NCBI GenBank assembly: GCA_002424525.1
Contig: DIKJ01000003.1
Coordinates: 1-13,626 of the forward strand
From: Bacteroidales bacterium UBA5621
Lineage (GTDB): Bacteria > Bacteroidota > Bacteroidia > Bacteroidales > VadinHA17
Direction: 5' to 3'
Length of the DNA: 13,626 nt
In this document: positions 5,773 through 12,304 of the stretch, one piece after another
Position numbering within the stretch: the stretch's first letter is position 1
Layout: each line of letters begins with the position of its first letter
Program-made: the position numbers and the translations under genes
The notes under the pieces: model-generated
The model's input: the letters and a program-made list of their open reading frames with translations, nothing else
What the model was told of the DNA's origin: nothing
Databases searched by the model: none

Positions 5773-8001
5773 ATGAAAAAGTCCCGTAAAATCGTAGTTG
5801 CAATCGTCCTGGTAATCATTGCATTGCCTTGTTTGTTCATCATATCGGTCCGGCTCGGTGCATTCGGGCATATACCTGCCAGGGTTGAATTATTGAATTT
5901 CAAAAACGCCACAGCATCACGGGTCTTGTCTGCCAATGGTGAGCTTATTGGCAGGTTCTTTACGGAAAACCGCACCAGTGTAACATTTGATCAGTTGCCC
6001 TCTTTCCTGATAGATGCCCTGGTCGCCACTGAAGATGCAAGGTTTTTTGCCCATGGGGGTGTCGATGCCAGGAGCCTTGCCAGGGTCTTTTTCAAAACAA
6101 TCCTGTTAAACAGATCCGGATCAGGAGGGGGAAGCACGATCACACAGCAACTGGCAAAGAACATGCTGGGTAGGGAAAAAGGTGGTGTGATAAATATCCT
6201 TGCAAGCAAAACCAGGGAAGCATTCCTGGCTTACCGCCTTGAAAGGACATTCACAAAGGAAGAGATACTGACCCTTTACCTCAATACAGTCTCTTTCGGG
6301 GAGAATATTTTTGGTGTCGGGAGTGCCGCATCGCGCCATTTCAATAAGCATGTGGAACAGTTAAAAATAGAAGAGGCCGCAGTACTGATCGGCATGCTTA
6401 AGGCAACCACCTGGTACAATCCCCGGATTCATCCTGAGAATGCAAAGATACGCAGGGATGTTGTTCTGAGTCAGATGCAGAAATACAGGTACCTGGAACA
6501 ACGGGAGGCGGATTCACTCCGGATACTGCCGATGATACCCGACTATACAAATTTGGAATCGAAAGGAGCAGCCGATTATTTTCTGGTTCATGTAAAGAAT
6601 GAAGCAGAAAGGATCCTTCTGGACATATCCGCTTCCGGTGAAAAAAAATGGAATCTTGAAGAGGACGGACTGACCATAGTTACGACATTGAACCTTTTCC
6701 TGCAGAGTTGTGCAAACCGGGCTTTCAACGATCATTTATCGGTTATGCAGAAAAGACTGTCGGAGCAGTACCGCACGCCTGCAGGGAGGAAGGTGATAGA
6801 TGAGATTACTCAAAATATTCTAAGGAAGCAGAACCTTGAAGGGAGGGCAGATGATATCAGGCTTCAGACACTTTTCGGCTGGAATGATTTATCTACCGGT
6901 TCGGTCTCTGTAAGGGACAGCATTAAACATGCCCTGACACTGTTGCACGCCGGATTGCTCGCAATGGACCCCATAACCGGGGCCATCCTTGCCTGGGTTG
7001 GCGGCATAGATTTCAGGACCCAGCCATTTGATCAGATAACCGCCCGGAGACAACTCGCTTCAGTTTTCAAACCAATACTCTATGCTGCGGCGCTTGAGGA
7101 GGGAATGGAACCTTGTAAGTACCTGGACAATGATTCTATTATTCTTTCAGGATTTGACGACTGGAGCCCTGAGAACTATGACCATTCCTATGGTGGGAAA
7201 TATTCGCTGGCAGGCGCACTTGCCCACTCAATGAATGTGCCGACCTTCAGCCTGTTCCTGGAAATAGGGTTTGACAGAATCGACTCATTGTGGAGGAAAC
7301 TGGGATTCTCATTTCCCCTCAACAACACTCCGGCACTGGCGCTGGGAACTGCTGAGGCAAGCATCAGGGAAATTGCTGTAGCCTATTCTTCATTCGCAAA
7401 TGGCGGTTATCAGGTCAAACCTCAGTCGATAGTTTCTATAACAGCTCCCGACGGAGAGCTTATCTGGGAGAATAATTTCGAAAAAGCCGGTGCCAGGGTA
7501 TTGTCAGAAAGATCAGGCCTGCTGATCAGCGCCATTCTGCAGAAAGCTATCCGGGAAGGAACCGGAGCCTCATTAAACAGTGTATATGGTGTAAGCATAC
7601 CCCTGGCAGGCAAAACCGGTACTTCCCAGAATTATGCCGATGCCTGGTTCGCCGCTTTCAATCCGAACCTGACAATTGTGGCCAGGGTCGGAGCCTCTTC
7701 TCCGGCCATCCATTTCAACAGCGGAACCTATGGTTCAGGAAGCGCCCTTGCTTTGCCCCTGGTGGCCCTGACGCTTAAAAAAGCTGAGTCAGACCTGTTA
7801 CTAAGAAAGAAAATCAGTATTCCGTTCCTTGAGCTTCCGCCTGATCTGGCAGGAGCACTCAATTGTCCTGATTTCAGAAAGGAGACTATTCTCGACAGGA
7901 TCCTCGACCTTTTTGAAAAGGAGAAAAAAACCTATCAGAAGGAGCCAGCCAAAGCTGATCAGAAAATCAGGTCTTTGCTCAGGAGAATATTCAGAAAATG
8001 A
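5773..8001 (+). CDS. Bifunctional class A penicillin-binding protein (PBP1A type)
   Basis: A 742-residue inner-membrane enzyme that polymerises glycan strands from lipid II and crosslinks their stem peptides. I chose the ATG at 5773 (MKKSRK, then one transmembrane helix at about residues 8-25); TTG and GTG codons just upstream are less likely. The glycosyltransferase (GT51) domain shows ATEDARFFAHGG with catalytic Glu87, then GGSTITQQLAKNML (119-132), then KTREAFLAYRLE and the second conserved LYLN segment. The transpeptidase domain (about 390-670) has the nucleophile motif SVFK (Ser430, Lys433), SMN (486-488) and KTGTS (614-618). All catalytic motifs are intact. The C-terminus is a basic Lys/Arg tail with no extra C-terminal domain, unlike PBP1C. 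It lies downstream of the peptidase gene, with a hairpin between them. Beyond general peptidoglycan synthesis the context gives no special role. Confidence 0.96.
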   Translation: MKKSRKIVVAIVLVIIALPCLFIISVRLGAFGHIPARVELLNFKNATASRVLSANGELIGRFFTENRTSVTFDQLPSFLIDALVATEDARFFAHGGVDARSLARVFFKTILLNRSGSGGGSTITQQLAKNMLGREKGGVINILASKTREAFLAYRLERTFTKEEILTLYLNTVSFGENIFGVGSAASRHFNKHVEQLKIEEAAVLIGMLKATTWYNPRIHPENAKIRRDVVLSQMQKYRYLEQREADSLRILPMIPDYTNLESKGAADYFLVHVKNEAERILLDISASGEKKWNLEEDGLTIVTTLNLFLQSCANRAFNDHLSVMQKRLSEQYRTPAGRKVIDEITQNILRKQNLEGRADDIRLQTLFGWNDLSTGSVSVRDSIKHALTLLHAGLLAMDPITGAILAWVGGIDFRTQPFDQITARRQLASVFKPILYAAALEEGMEPCKYLDNDSIILSGFDDWSPENYDHSYGGKYSLAGALAHSMNVPTFSLFLEIGFDRIDSLWRKLGFSFPLNNTPALALGTAEASIREIAVAYSSFANGGYQVKPQSIVSITAPDGELIWENNFEKAGARVLSERSGLLISAILQKAIREGTGASLNSVYGVSIPLAGKTGTSQNYADAWFAAFNPNLTIVARVGASSPAIHFNSGTYGSGSALALPLVALTLKKAESDLLLRKKISIPFLELPPDLAGALNCPDFRKETILDRILDLFEKEKKTYQKEPAKADQKIRSLLRRIFRK

Positions 8002-8045
8002 GAGCCTGTTAATTTTATTTGACTTGTATAGCCCTCTTTATTATC

Positions 8046-8076
8046 TTTATGTCTTTGACTCCCCGGTATAGATTTG
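8046..8076 (+). promoter_or_regulatory. Bacteroidetes-type promoter for the tannase-family gene
   Basis: TAGATTTG at 8069-8076 is a perfect TAnnTTTG -7 element. Exactly 19 bases upstream is TTTA (8046-8049), three of four matches to the TTTG -33 box. Transcription would begin around 8080-8085, leaving a leader of about 60 bases before the ATG at 8143. The -7 box overlaps the dyad described at 8063-8115. Confidence 0.55.
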
Positions 8077-8115
8077 CCAAATGGCAATGTGGCCAATAAC
8101 AGAGCATAATACCGG
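8063..8115. repeat. Nested dyads over the tannase promoter and leader
   Basis: CCGGTAT (8063-8069) and ATACCGG (8109-8115) form a perfect seven-base inverted repeat. Inside it, TTGCC (8074-8078) and GGCAA (8083-8087) form a tight hairpin with loop AAAT, overlapping the end of the -7 box. Either a regulator binding site or a DNA/RNA structure is possible. No known regulator is recognised. Confidence 0.4.
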
Positions 8116-8142
8116 AACCAGGTAGATAAAGTTACCCTGACC

Positions 8143-9651
8143 ATGAATAATCTTGCTATCATTCCTGCCATTCTACTAATGCTTTTATCTTGTAAATTAC
8201 AGGCACAGGATAATTCAACTGTAAATAAATGTGTCCCCTGCGGGGAGCTTACTTCACTAAGACTGCCTGATGTGAGAATAACTGAAGCCTCTGAAGTTGA
8301 AGGAGAGTCTTTACATTGCCGGGTATTGGGCATCATCGGTAAGGAAATAAACTTCGAGCTTCTTCTTCCGGCTGACTGGAATGCTCTTTTTATAATGGGA
8401 GGTGGCGGAGGATTTGTCGGGACAATTCAAAATGCAGCCCGTCCGGCAGTAAGTAGCGGATATGCAACATCCGGAACAGATACCGGTCATGACAGCAGAA
8501 ATTCCATGTCTGCCGACTGGGCCCTTAATAATATGGAACGGCAACTGAACTTTGGCCACCTGGCTATCCACCGTACTGCTGAGGTTTCAAAAGCAATAAT
8601 TGGCAATTATTACGGATATTATCCGAAATACAGCTACTTTATCGGCTGTTCCCGGGGAGGCGGTCAGGCTATGATGGAGGCACAGCGCTACCCTGACGAT
8701 TTTGACGGGATCGTTGCCGGAGCACCAGCTTTTAACTGGCCTGCCATAGCTGCTGAATTTATTCAGAATACACAGGCTCTCTATCCTGTTGAATTTAAAG
8801 AGCCTCTAATTACCCGCGACCATCTTCGAATGCTTCACGATGCAATTGTAAGCCAGTGTGACCTGATCGATGGGGTTAATGATGGAATACTCAGTAATCC
8901 GGCCGATTGTAACTTTGATTTCACTTCCCTGCCAGAGTGCCCGGGAAATGTTACGGGAAAAGATTGTTTTACTGTTAGCCAGATAGATGCAATCAGGAGC
9001 ATATATGAAGGTGTTGATATCGGGAACGGAGTAACTTATCCGGGATTTCCTTTTGGAGGAGAAAAAATAGCGAATGGATGGGACGTATGGATAACAGGAT
9101 CTGAAGAGATCGCCCGGCAAAACATCTATCCAAGCCTACATGCTTATTTTGGAATAGAAATATTCAAGTACCTTGTTTTGCAGGATCCTGAATGGGATTA
9201 CAGGACTTATGATTTCAGTGGATATGAAAAGGAAATAAGTTATGCATCTGCATATCTTGATGCAACATCAACTGATTACAGCAGGTTTAAAAAGCGCAAT
9301 GGAAAAATCATACTCTGGCATGGATGGAACGATCCTGCTCTTTCTGCTTACGCCACTATTGAGCATTATAATGAAGTTAAAGCCATCGATCCTGATATCA
9401 TGGATTACATGAGACTTTTTCTGTTACCTGGCGTTCTCCATTGCGGAGGAGGAGATGGTCCTTCTCAGGTTGACTGGATTGCACTTATACGTGAGTGGGT
9501 TGAAAATGATAATCCTCCGGATAGAATAACAGCTTCAAAAACAGTACCTGGGGAAAATGTCATTACAAGACCTTTATTCCCATATCCTGGTCAGCCCCTG
9601 TACAATGGTAAAGGTGATCCGCACCAGGAAAGCAGCTATATTAAAAAATGA
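8143..9651 (+). CDS. Tannase/feruloyl esterase family hydrolase, secreted
   Basis: A 502-residue alpha/beta-hydrolase of the tannase/feruloyl esterase family, expected to cleave ester bonds of gallic or hydroxycinnamic acids, or related aromatic esters, outside the cytoplasm. The signal peptide is residues 1 to about 21 (hydrophobic LAIIPAILLMLLSC, then KLQAQ). Either Cys17 is a lipidation site (LLSC) or signal peptidase I cuts after LQA. The oxyanion region is GGGGGF (86-91). The nucleophile is Ser170 in GCSRGGG, the acid is Asp397 in WNDPAL, and the base is His433 in LHCGGG. Cys169 and Cys434 flank the catalytic Ser and His, the CS-D-HC signature whose disulfide holds the triad together. 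A lid calcium-binding motif of the family is at 239-247 (CDLIDGVND). It has its own promoter and no clear partner genes. The exact ester substrate is unknown. Confidence 0.92.
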   Translation: MNNLAIIPAILLMLLSCKLQAQDNSTVNKCVPCGELTSLRLPDVRITEASEVEGESLHCRVLGIIGKEINFELLLPADWNALFIMGGGGGFVGTIQNAARPAVSSGYATSGTDTGHDSRNSMSADWALNNMERQLNFGHLAIHRTAEVSKAIIGNYYGYYPKYSYFIGCSRGGGQAMMEAQRYPDDFDGIVAGAPAFNWPAIAAEFIQNTQALYPVEFKEPLITRDHLRMLHDAIVSQCDLIDGVNDGILSNPADCNFDFTSLPECPGNVTGKDCFTVSQIDAIRSIYEGVDIGNGVTYPGFPFGGEKIANGWDVWITGSEEIARQNIYPSLHAYFGIEIFKYLVLQDPEWDYRTYDFSGYEKEISYASAYLDATSTDYSRFKKRNGKIILWHGWNDPALSAYATIEHYNEVKAIDPDIMDYMRLFLLPGVLHCGGGDGPSQVDWIALIREWVENDNPPDRITASKTVPGENVITRPLFPYPGQPLYNGKGDPHQESSYIKK

Positions 9652-9658
9652 TTTGACC

Positions 9659-9683
9659 TCAGCCCTGTTTTATCAGCCCTGTT
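9659..9683 (+). repeat. Tandem direct repeat TCAGCCCTGTT, two copies
   Basis: TCAGCCCTGTT occurs at 9659-9669 and 9673-9683, a 14-base period, eight bases after the esterase stop codon. A shorter related GCCCTGAAC lies at 9772-9780. The role is unknown; it may be part of an intergenic repeat element. Confidence 0.5.
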
Positions 9684-9701
9684 CGTCCCGAATTATAGTG
9701 A

Positions 9702-9760
9702 CTTCGACTACTGAAGGCCGAAGCATTCTTCGACCACCGTAGCTTTAGCGAAGGTGGTGG
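9702..9760. repeat. REP-like palindromic element
   Basis: CTTC (9702-9705) is complementary to GAAG (9713-9716). CGAAG (9719-9723) pairs with CTTCG (9728-9732) across a CATT loop. That same CTTCG can instead pair with CGAAG at 9749-9753. ACCACC (9733-9738) pairs with GGTGGT (9753-9758) around a GCTTTAGC core. The mutually exclusive stems and the CCACC-GTAGCTTTAGCGAAGGTGG wording resemble dispersed palindromic repeats of Bacteroidetes intergenic regions. This is from memory and has not been verified by a genome search. Confidence 0.5.
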
Positions 9761-9789
9761 CGCAGACTGGAGCCCTGAACTCTGCTGCG

Positions 9790-9842
9790 AAACAACCTGA
9801 GTTATTCTTTTCGGACCATAATCCATATCATAAACAACCTGA
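9790..9842 (+). repeat. Spaced direct repeat AAACAACCTGA, two copies
   Basis: AAACAACCTGA is found at 9790-9800 and again at 9832-9842, 42 bases apart start to start. The copies lie 70-120 bases upstream of the asnA -33 box. That spacing is a whole number of helical turns (four), which would suit a regulator binding one face. A repeat remnant is equally possible. Confidence 0.45.
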
Positions 9843-9845
9843 TAG

Positions 9846-9889
9846 AATATTATAATATTTAATAATTATGGTGAATTATTTTATTAAAT
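9846..9889. promoter_or_regulatory. AT-rich palindromes upstream of the asnA promoter
   Basis: AATATTATAATATT (9846-9859) is a perfect 14-base palindrome. ATTTAATAA (9857-9865) is the inverse complement of TTATTAAAT (9881-9889), and within it AATAATT (9861-9867) pairs with AATTATT (9874-9880) around ATGGTG. These may be regulator sites or an upstream AT-rich activating element. AT-rich DNA produces such dyads easily by chance. Confidence 0.3.
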
Positions 9890-9911
9890 ATACAAATATA
9901 TCTATTAAAAC

Positions 9912-9941
9912 TTTGAAATATAAATAAAATACCTATATTTG
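9912..9941 (+). promoter_or_regulatory. Bacteroidetes-type promoter for asnA
   Basis: TTTG at 9912-9915 and TATATTTG at 9934-9941 are perfect matches to both boxes of the Bacteroidetes primary-sigma promoter, with an 18-base spacer. The predicted start is near 9948, giving a leader of about 65 bases before the ATG at 10013. Confidence 0.7.
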
Positions 9942-10012
9942 CTTCAAATATTTAAGAAATTACCTGCAACGAGATATCCGGAATTAATAAATTGAGAAAT
10001 ATAACTTACCAT

Positions 10013-11050
10013 ATGCAGCCTGAAATCAAAACAGCCATGAGCTCCACAACGTCGGAAGTACTTAAAACGGAGGAAGCTATATGCTTCATTAAGGAGCGGT
10101 TTAAATCAAGACTGGCACGCAACCTGAACCTGGTAAGTGTATCTGCTCCGATAGCGGTGATGGACGGGACAGGGATAAACGATGATCTTAACGGTATTGA
10201 GAAACCGGTGAGCTTTCAGATAAAAGGCTGCAATGGCAACAGAGTCTCCGTGGTTCAGTCACTGGCCAAATGGAAGCGGTTGCGCCTCAGGGAACTGGAA
10301 ATGGAACCCGGGAGAGGTATTCTGACTGATATGAGGGCCATAAGGCCCGATGAGGATCTGAGCCCCATGCACTCGGTATATGTCGACCAGTGGGACTGGG
10401 AAAAACATATTCTCCCGGAACATAGAGGTTTGCACTTTCTGAGAGCTGCAGTGGAATCCATTTATGATGCACTTAAGACAACTGAAAAGGATCTAAGCAT
10501 TATTTACCCTGATCTTCCACCCGTATTACCCGATAAAATTCATTTTATTCATTCGGAAGAGTTGTTAAGGTTGTATCCCGGACTGGATGCAAAAAAGAGA
10601 GAAGCAAAAATTGCTCAGAGATACGGGGCTGTTTTTGTTATTGGTATCGGGGCCAGGCTGAGCAACAGTGAGCCTCACGATGGACGGGCCCCGGATTATG
10701 ACGACTGGAGCAGCCTGAACGAAGAAGGGTATTTTGGATTGAACGGCGACATCATTTTGTGGTATTCTCCTTTGCAGACTGCGTTCGAACTCTCCTCAAT
10801 GGGTATCCGTGTTGACAGGGAAGCCCTGGAGAGACAACTTGAAATAAAAGGATGCTCCGAGAGAAGAAAACTCCTCTTTCACAGTCTTATGCTTAACGGC
10901 GATCTGCCGGAATGCATAGGAGGCGGAATAGGCCAGTCCAGGCTCTGTATGTTCCTCCTGAAGAAAACCCACATCGGAGAGGTGCAGTCAGGCATCTGGC
11001 CCGATGCTGTTCATAAACAGGCTGATGCAGCAGGAATAAGACTTCTGTGA
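10013..11050 (+). CDS. asnA: Asparagine synthetase A (aspartate-ammonia ligase)
   Basis: A 345-residue cytoplasmic enzyme that makes L-asparagine from L-aspartate, ammonia and ATP, releasing AMP and pyrophosphate. It has the fold of class II aminoacyl-tRNA synthetases. The sequence is an unmistakable AsnA throughout: GTGINDDLNGIEKPV near the start, SLAKWKRLRL (83-92), MRAIRPDEDL (107-116), HSVYVDQWDWE (120-130), then HFIHSEELLRLYP, RAPDYDDWSS, GLNGDIILWYS, ELSSMGIRVDREAL and GGGIGQSRLCMFLL. The ATG at 10013 gives a length like Bacteroides homologues as I recall them (about 345, against 330 in E. coli). A second ATG at 10037 would give 337 residues, and a TTG at 9992 is unlikely. It is a single-gene unit, with a strong promoter upstream and terminator-like hairpins downstream. 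No glutaminase domain is present, so ammonia is used directly. Confidence 0.98.
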   Translation: MQPEIKTAMSSTTSEVLKTEEAICFIKERFKSRLARNLNLVSVSAPIAVMDGTGINDDLNGIEKPVSFQIKGCNGNRVSVVQSLAKWKRLRLRELEMEPGRGILTDMRAIRPDEDLSPMHSVYVDQWDWEKHILPEHRGLHFLRAAVESIYDALKTTEKDLSIIYPDLPPVLPDKIHFIHSEELLRLYPGLDAKKREAKIAQRYGAVFVIGIGARLSNSEPHDGRAPDYDDWSSLNEEGYFGLNGDIILWYSPLQTAFELSSMGIRVDREALERQLEIKGCSERRKLLFHSLMLNGDLPECIGGGIGQSRLCMFLLKKTHIGEVQSGIWPDAVHKQADAAGIRLL

Positions 11051-11067
11051 TCGTCCCTGATGCTTAG

Positions 11068-11100
11068 TGCCTGAAATACTGGTCAGGTATCCCTCTTTTC
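11068..11100 (+). terminator. Possible intrinsic terminator after asnA
   Basis: TGCCTGA (11068-11074) pairs with TCAGGTA (11083-11089), seven pairs including one G-T, with an eight-base loop. It is followed by TCCCTCTTTTC. It sits 18 bases after the asnA stop codon. The T-tract is interrupted by C, so strength is uncertain. Confidence 0.45.
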
Positions 11101-11126
11101 AACCACAACTGTGTAATCAACCGCCA

Positions 11127-11151
11127 GTGCAGCTATTGCACCATTTTCTTT
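11127..11151 (+). terminator. Second terminator-like hairpin before the ars promoter
   Basis: GTGCA (11127-11131) pairs with TGCAC (11137-11141) around a five-base GCTAT loop, followed by CATTTTCTTT. Short, but well placed to insulate the ars promoter from asnA transcription. Confidence 0.4.
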
Positions 11152-11158
11152 AGAGCCT

Positions 11159-11189
11159 ATTGTTTATATAAAATCATTTCGTATATTTG
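11159..11189 (+). promoter_or_regulatory. Promoter of the ars operon
   Basis: TATATTTG at 11182-11189 is a perfect TAnnTTTG -7 box. ATTG at 11159-11162 matches three of four -33 positions, with a 19-base spacer. The predicted transcript starts near 11196, about 24 bases before the arsR ATG at 11220. Confidence 0.7.
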
Positions 11190-11215
11190 CGAAATACAAA
11201 AATAACTATTCGCAA
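11176..11215. promoter_or_regulatory. Probable ArsR operator interlocked with the promoter
   Basis: ATTTCG (11176-11181) and CGAAAT (11190-11195) form a perfect inverted repeat whose eight-base centre is exactly the -7 box TATATTTG. A second, overlapping inverted repeat joins TTGCGAA (11187-11193) to TTCGCAA (11209-11215), the latter ending five bases before the arsR start. A repressor bound here would block RNA polymerase, as expected for autoregulation by ArsR-family proteins, whose operators are imperfect AT-rich dyads. The sites are seen; the binding is inferred. Confidence 0.6.
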
Positions 11216-11219
11216 GTTG

Positions 11220-11573
11220 ATGTCGGACAAATTGGAATTTACTCAGGAAGTACTTGAGCTCGCAAGGATCTCAAAAGCTTTGAGCCACCCGGTAAGGATA
11301 TACATTCTGTTGAAGCTATCGAAAATGGACTCCTGCTGTTACAGCGGCGACCTGGTTGAAGAGCTCCCGATAGGCCGCTCCACCCTTTCCCGGCATTTAA
11401 AGGAATTGAAATATGCCGGATTGATACAGGGAGAGATTAAGCCTCCCTATATAAAATACTGTATCAACAGGAAGAACTGGGAAAGGGCGAAGAAGTTATT
11501 TGCATGTTTCCTTGACAATGACCTTCAGGTCAGTAATCTGTTACAGGAGACTGAATCATTGATACATTTATAA
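11220..11573 (+). CDS. arsR: ArsR/SmtB family repressor of the ars operon
   Basis: A 117-residue dimeric winged-helix repressor that should leave DNA when it binds arsenic(III) or a related thiol-reactive ligand. I chose the ATG at 11220; the frame is open upstream, but a TTG at 11187 would lie inside the promoter. The fold shows LELARISKALSHPVRIYILL (11-31), then the recognition helix in STLSRHLKELKYAGLIQGE (54-72), then the wing PPYIKYCINRKNW. The classical ELCVCDL metal site is replaced by DSCCYSGDL, with vicinal Cys39 and Cys40. Cys81 in the wing and Cys96 in the last helix could be extra ligands. It is first in a run of genes on the same strand: 41 bases to the thioredoxin-like gene, a 4-base overlap after that, then 4 bases to the next. 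A dyad over its own promoter implies autorepression. The inducer might be an organoarsenical, judging by the neighbours. Confidence 0.92.
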   Translation: MSDKLEFTQEVLELARISKALSHPVRIYILLKLSKMDSCCYSGDLVEELPIGRSTLSRHLKELKYAGLIQGEIKPPYIKYCINRKNWERAKKLFACFLDNDLQVSNLLQETESLIHL

Positions 11574-11614
11574 TTTATCCCAGGTAAATAATTTAATAAC
11601 TTATAATACAAACA

Positions 11615-11869
11615 ATGGAAATTAAGATACTGGGGACAGGATGTCCCAAATGTAAGACGCTGGAAAAAGTAACCCGAGATGCAGTTGCGGAATCAGGTCT
11701 TGACGCAACAGTGGAAAAGGTTGAGGACATTGTTAAAATTATGCAATACAATGTAATGCACACACCCGGACTGGTTATTGACGGTAAGGTCGTACTCAGC
11801 GGACAGGTACCGACTCTTTCGAGGTTAAAGGAAATACTTATTAATGAATCTTTAAATCAGAAATCATGA
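11615..11869 (+). CDS. Small thioredoxin-like redox protein (TM0996/MTH895 type)
   Basis: An 84-residue cytoplasmic thioredoxin/glutaredoxin-like protein without a signal peptide. The redox motif CPKC is at residues 10-13 after the first strand (MEIKILGTG). The cis-proline region is HTPGLVIDGKVVLSG, as in the TM0996/MTH895 redox-active disulfide group. It probably passes electrons by dithiol-disulfide exchange. Its stop codon overlaps the next start (ATGA, 11866-11869), so translation with the ArsF-like gene is likely coupled. In related ars operons a small protein of this kind stands in the same position, and I think it corresponds to ArsE of the arsEFG systems, but I give no symbol because that match is from memory. 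It is the natural cytoplasmic donor for the membrane protein encoded two genes downstream. Confidence 0.88.
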   Translation: MEIKILGTGCPKCKTLEKVTRDAVAESGLDATVEKVEDIVKIMQYNVMHTPGLVIDGKVVLSGQVPTLSRLKEILINESLNQKS

Positions 11870-12300
11870 GAACAGACAGATTAATCATTCCCCTTTTGCT
11901 GATCCTTACAGCTCCGTTTATTTCCTGTTCCGGACAGTCATCCGGTGCTGTGGCAGGTTCCAATGAAAATAACTCTGACAAGATCGAGGCGTACTATTTC
12001 CACTTCACTGCAAGATGTGTTACTTGTGTTAATATCGAAAATAAAGCAAAAGAGAATCTGGAAGCTCTTTATCCGAACCTCGTTAATAATGGCCTCTTAA
12101 CATGGCAATCGGTCAATCTCGAAGATGCCTCAACGAAACCACTCGCCAAGAGGCTGGGTATCAACGGACAGACGCTGCTTATTGTAAAGGGGGATCAGAA
12201 AATCAATCTTACAAATGAAGGCTTCATGTATGCCATGGCCAAACCTGACAGATTTAAGGAGATAATTAACGAGAAGGTTGACGGCCTGCTTATGAAGTAA
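11866..12300 (+). CDS. arsF: ArsF-like thioredoxin-fold lipoprotein
   Basis: A 144-residue protein of the family named nitrophenyl compound nitroreductase subunit ArsF, linked to nitro-group reduction of aromatic arsenicals. It starts with a lipoprotein-type signal (MRTDRLIIPLLLILTAPFISC, Cys21; Phe at -3 is unusual). A low-complexity linker follows (22-38), then a thioredoxin-like domain beginning KIEAYYFHFTARCVTCVN with the redox pair Cys51 and Cys54. Further on are LLTWQSVNLED and a GQTLLIV strand; no clear cis-proline is visible. If the signal works, the domain acts outside the cytoplasm, tethered to a membrane. Its start overlaps the preceding stop codon by four bases, and the ArsG-like gene begins four bases after its own stop. 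The family assignment comes from sequence style and gene order. The enzymatic role is known only by relation, and some homologues may have other redox roles. Confidence 0.82.
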   Translation: MRTDRLIIPLLLILTAPFISCSGQSSGAVAGSNENNSDKIEAYYFHFTARCVTCVNIENKAKENLEALYPNLVNNGLLTWQSVNLEDASTKPLAKRLGINGQTLLIVKGDQKINLTNEGFMYAMAKPDRFKEIINEKVDGLLMK

Positions 12301-12304
12301 CCTT

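Larger units (their letters stand above)
9652..10012. other. 361-base intergenic region of repeats and asnA control signals
   Basis: No gene is visible. From left to right it holds a tandem 11-base direct repeat (9659-9683), a cluster of CTTCG/CGAAG and CCACC/GGTGG dyads (9702-9760), an 11-base direct repeat (9790-9842), AT-rich palindromes (9846-9889) and the asnA promoter (9912-9941). Composition changes from mixed to strongly AT-rich near 9840. Individual elements are listed separately. Confidence 0.7.

Noticed and set aside
7959..8336. A 125-codon minus-strand open frame spanning the PBP end and esterase start
   Set aside because: It overlaps two well-supported genes and the esterase promoter, and its translation is not recognisable as any family.
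9702..9760. tRNA or other structural RNA gene
   Set aside because: Stems are short and mutually exclusive; no cloverleaf, CCA end or T-loop consensus is present.
9659..9842. CRISPR array
   Set aside because: Direct repeats are only 11 bases, occur twice each and have unequal spacing; there are no cas genes nearby.
11187..11219. TTG-initiated start for arsR
   Set aside because: The extension would begin inside the -7 promoter box, before the predicted transcription start; the ATG at 11220 is the sensible start.
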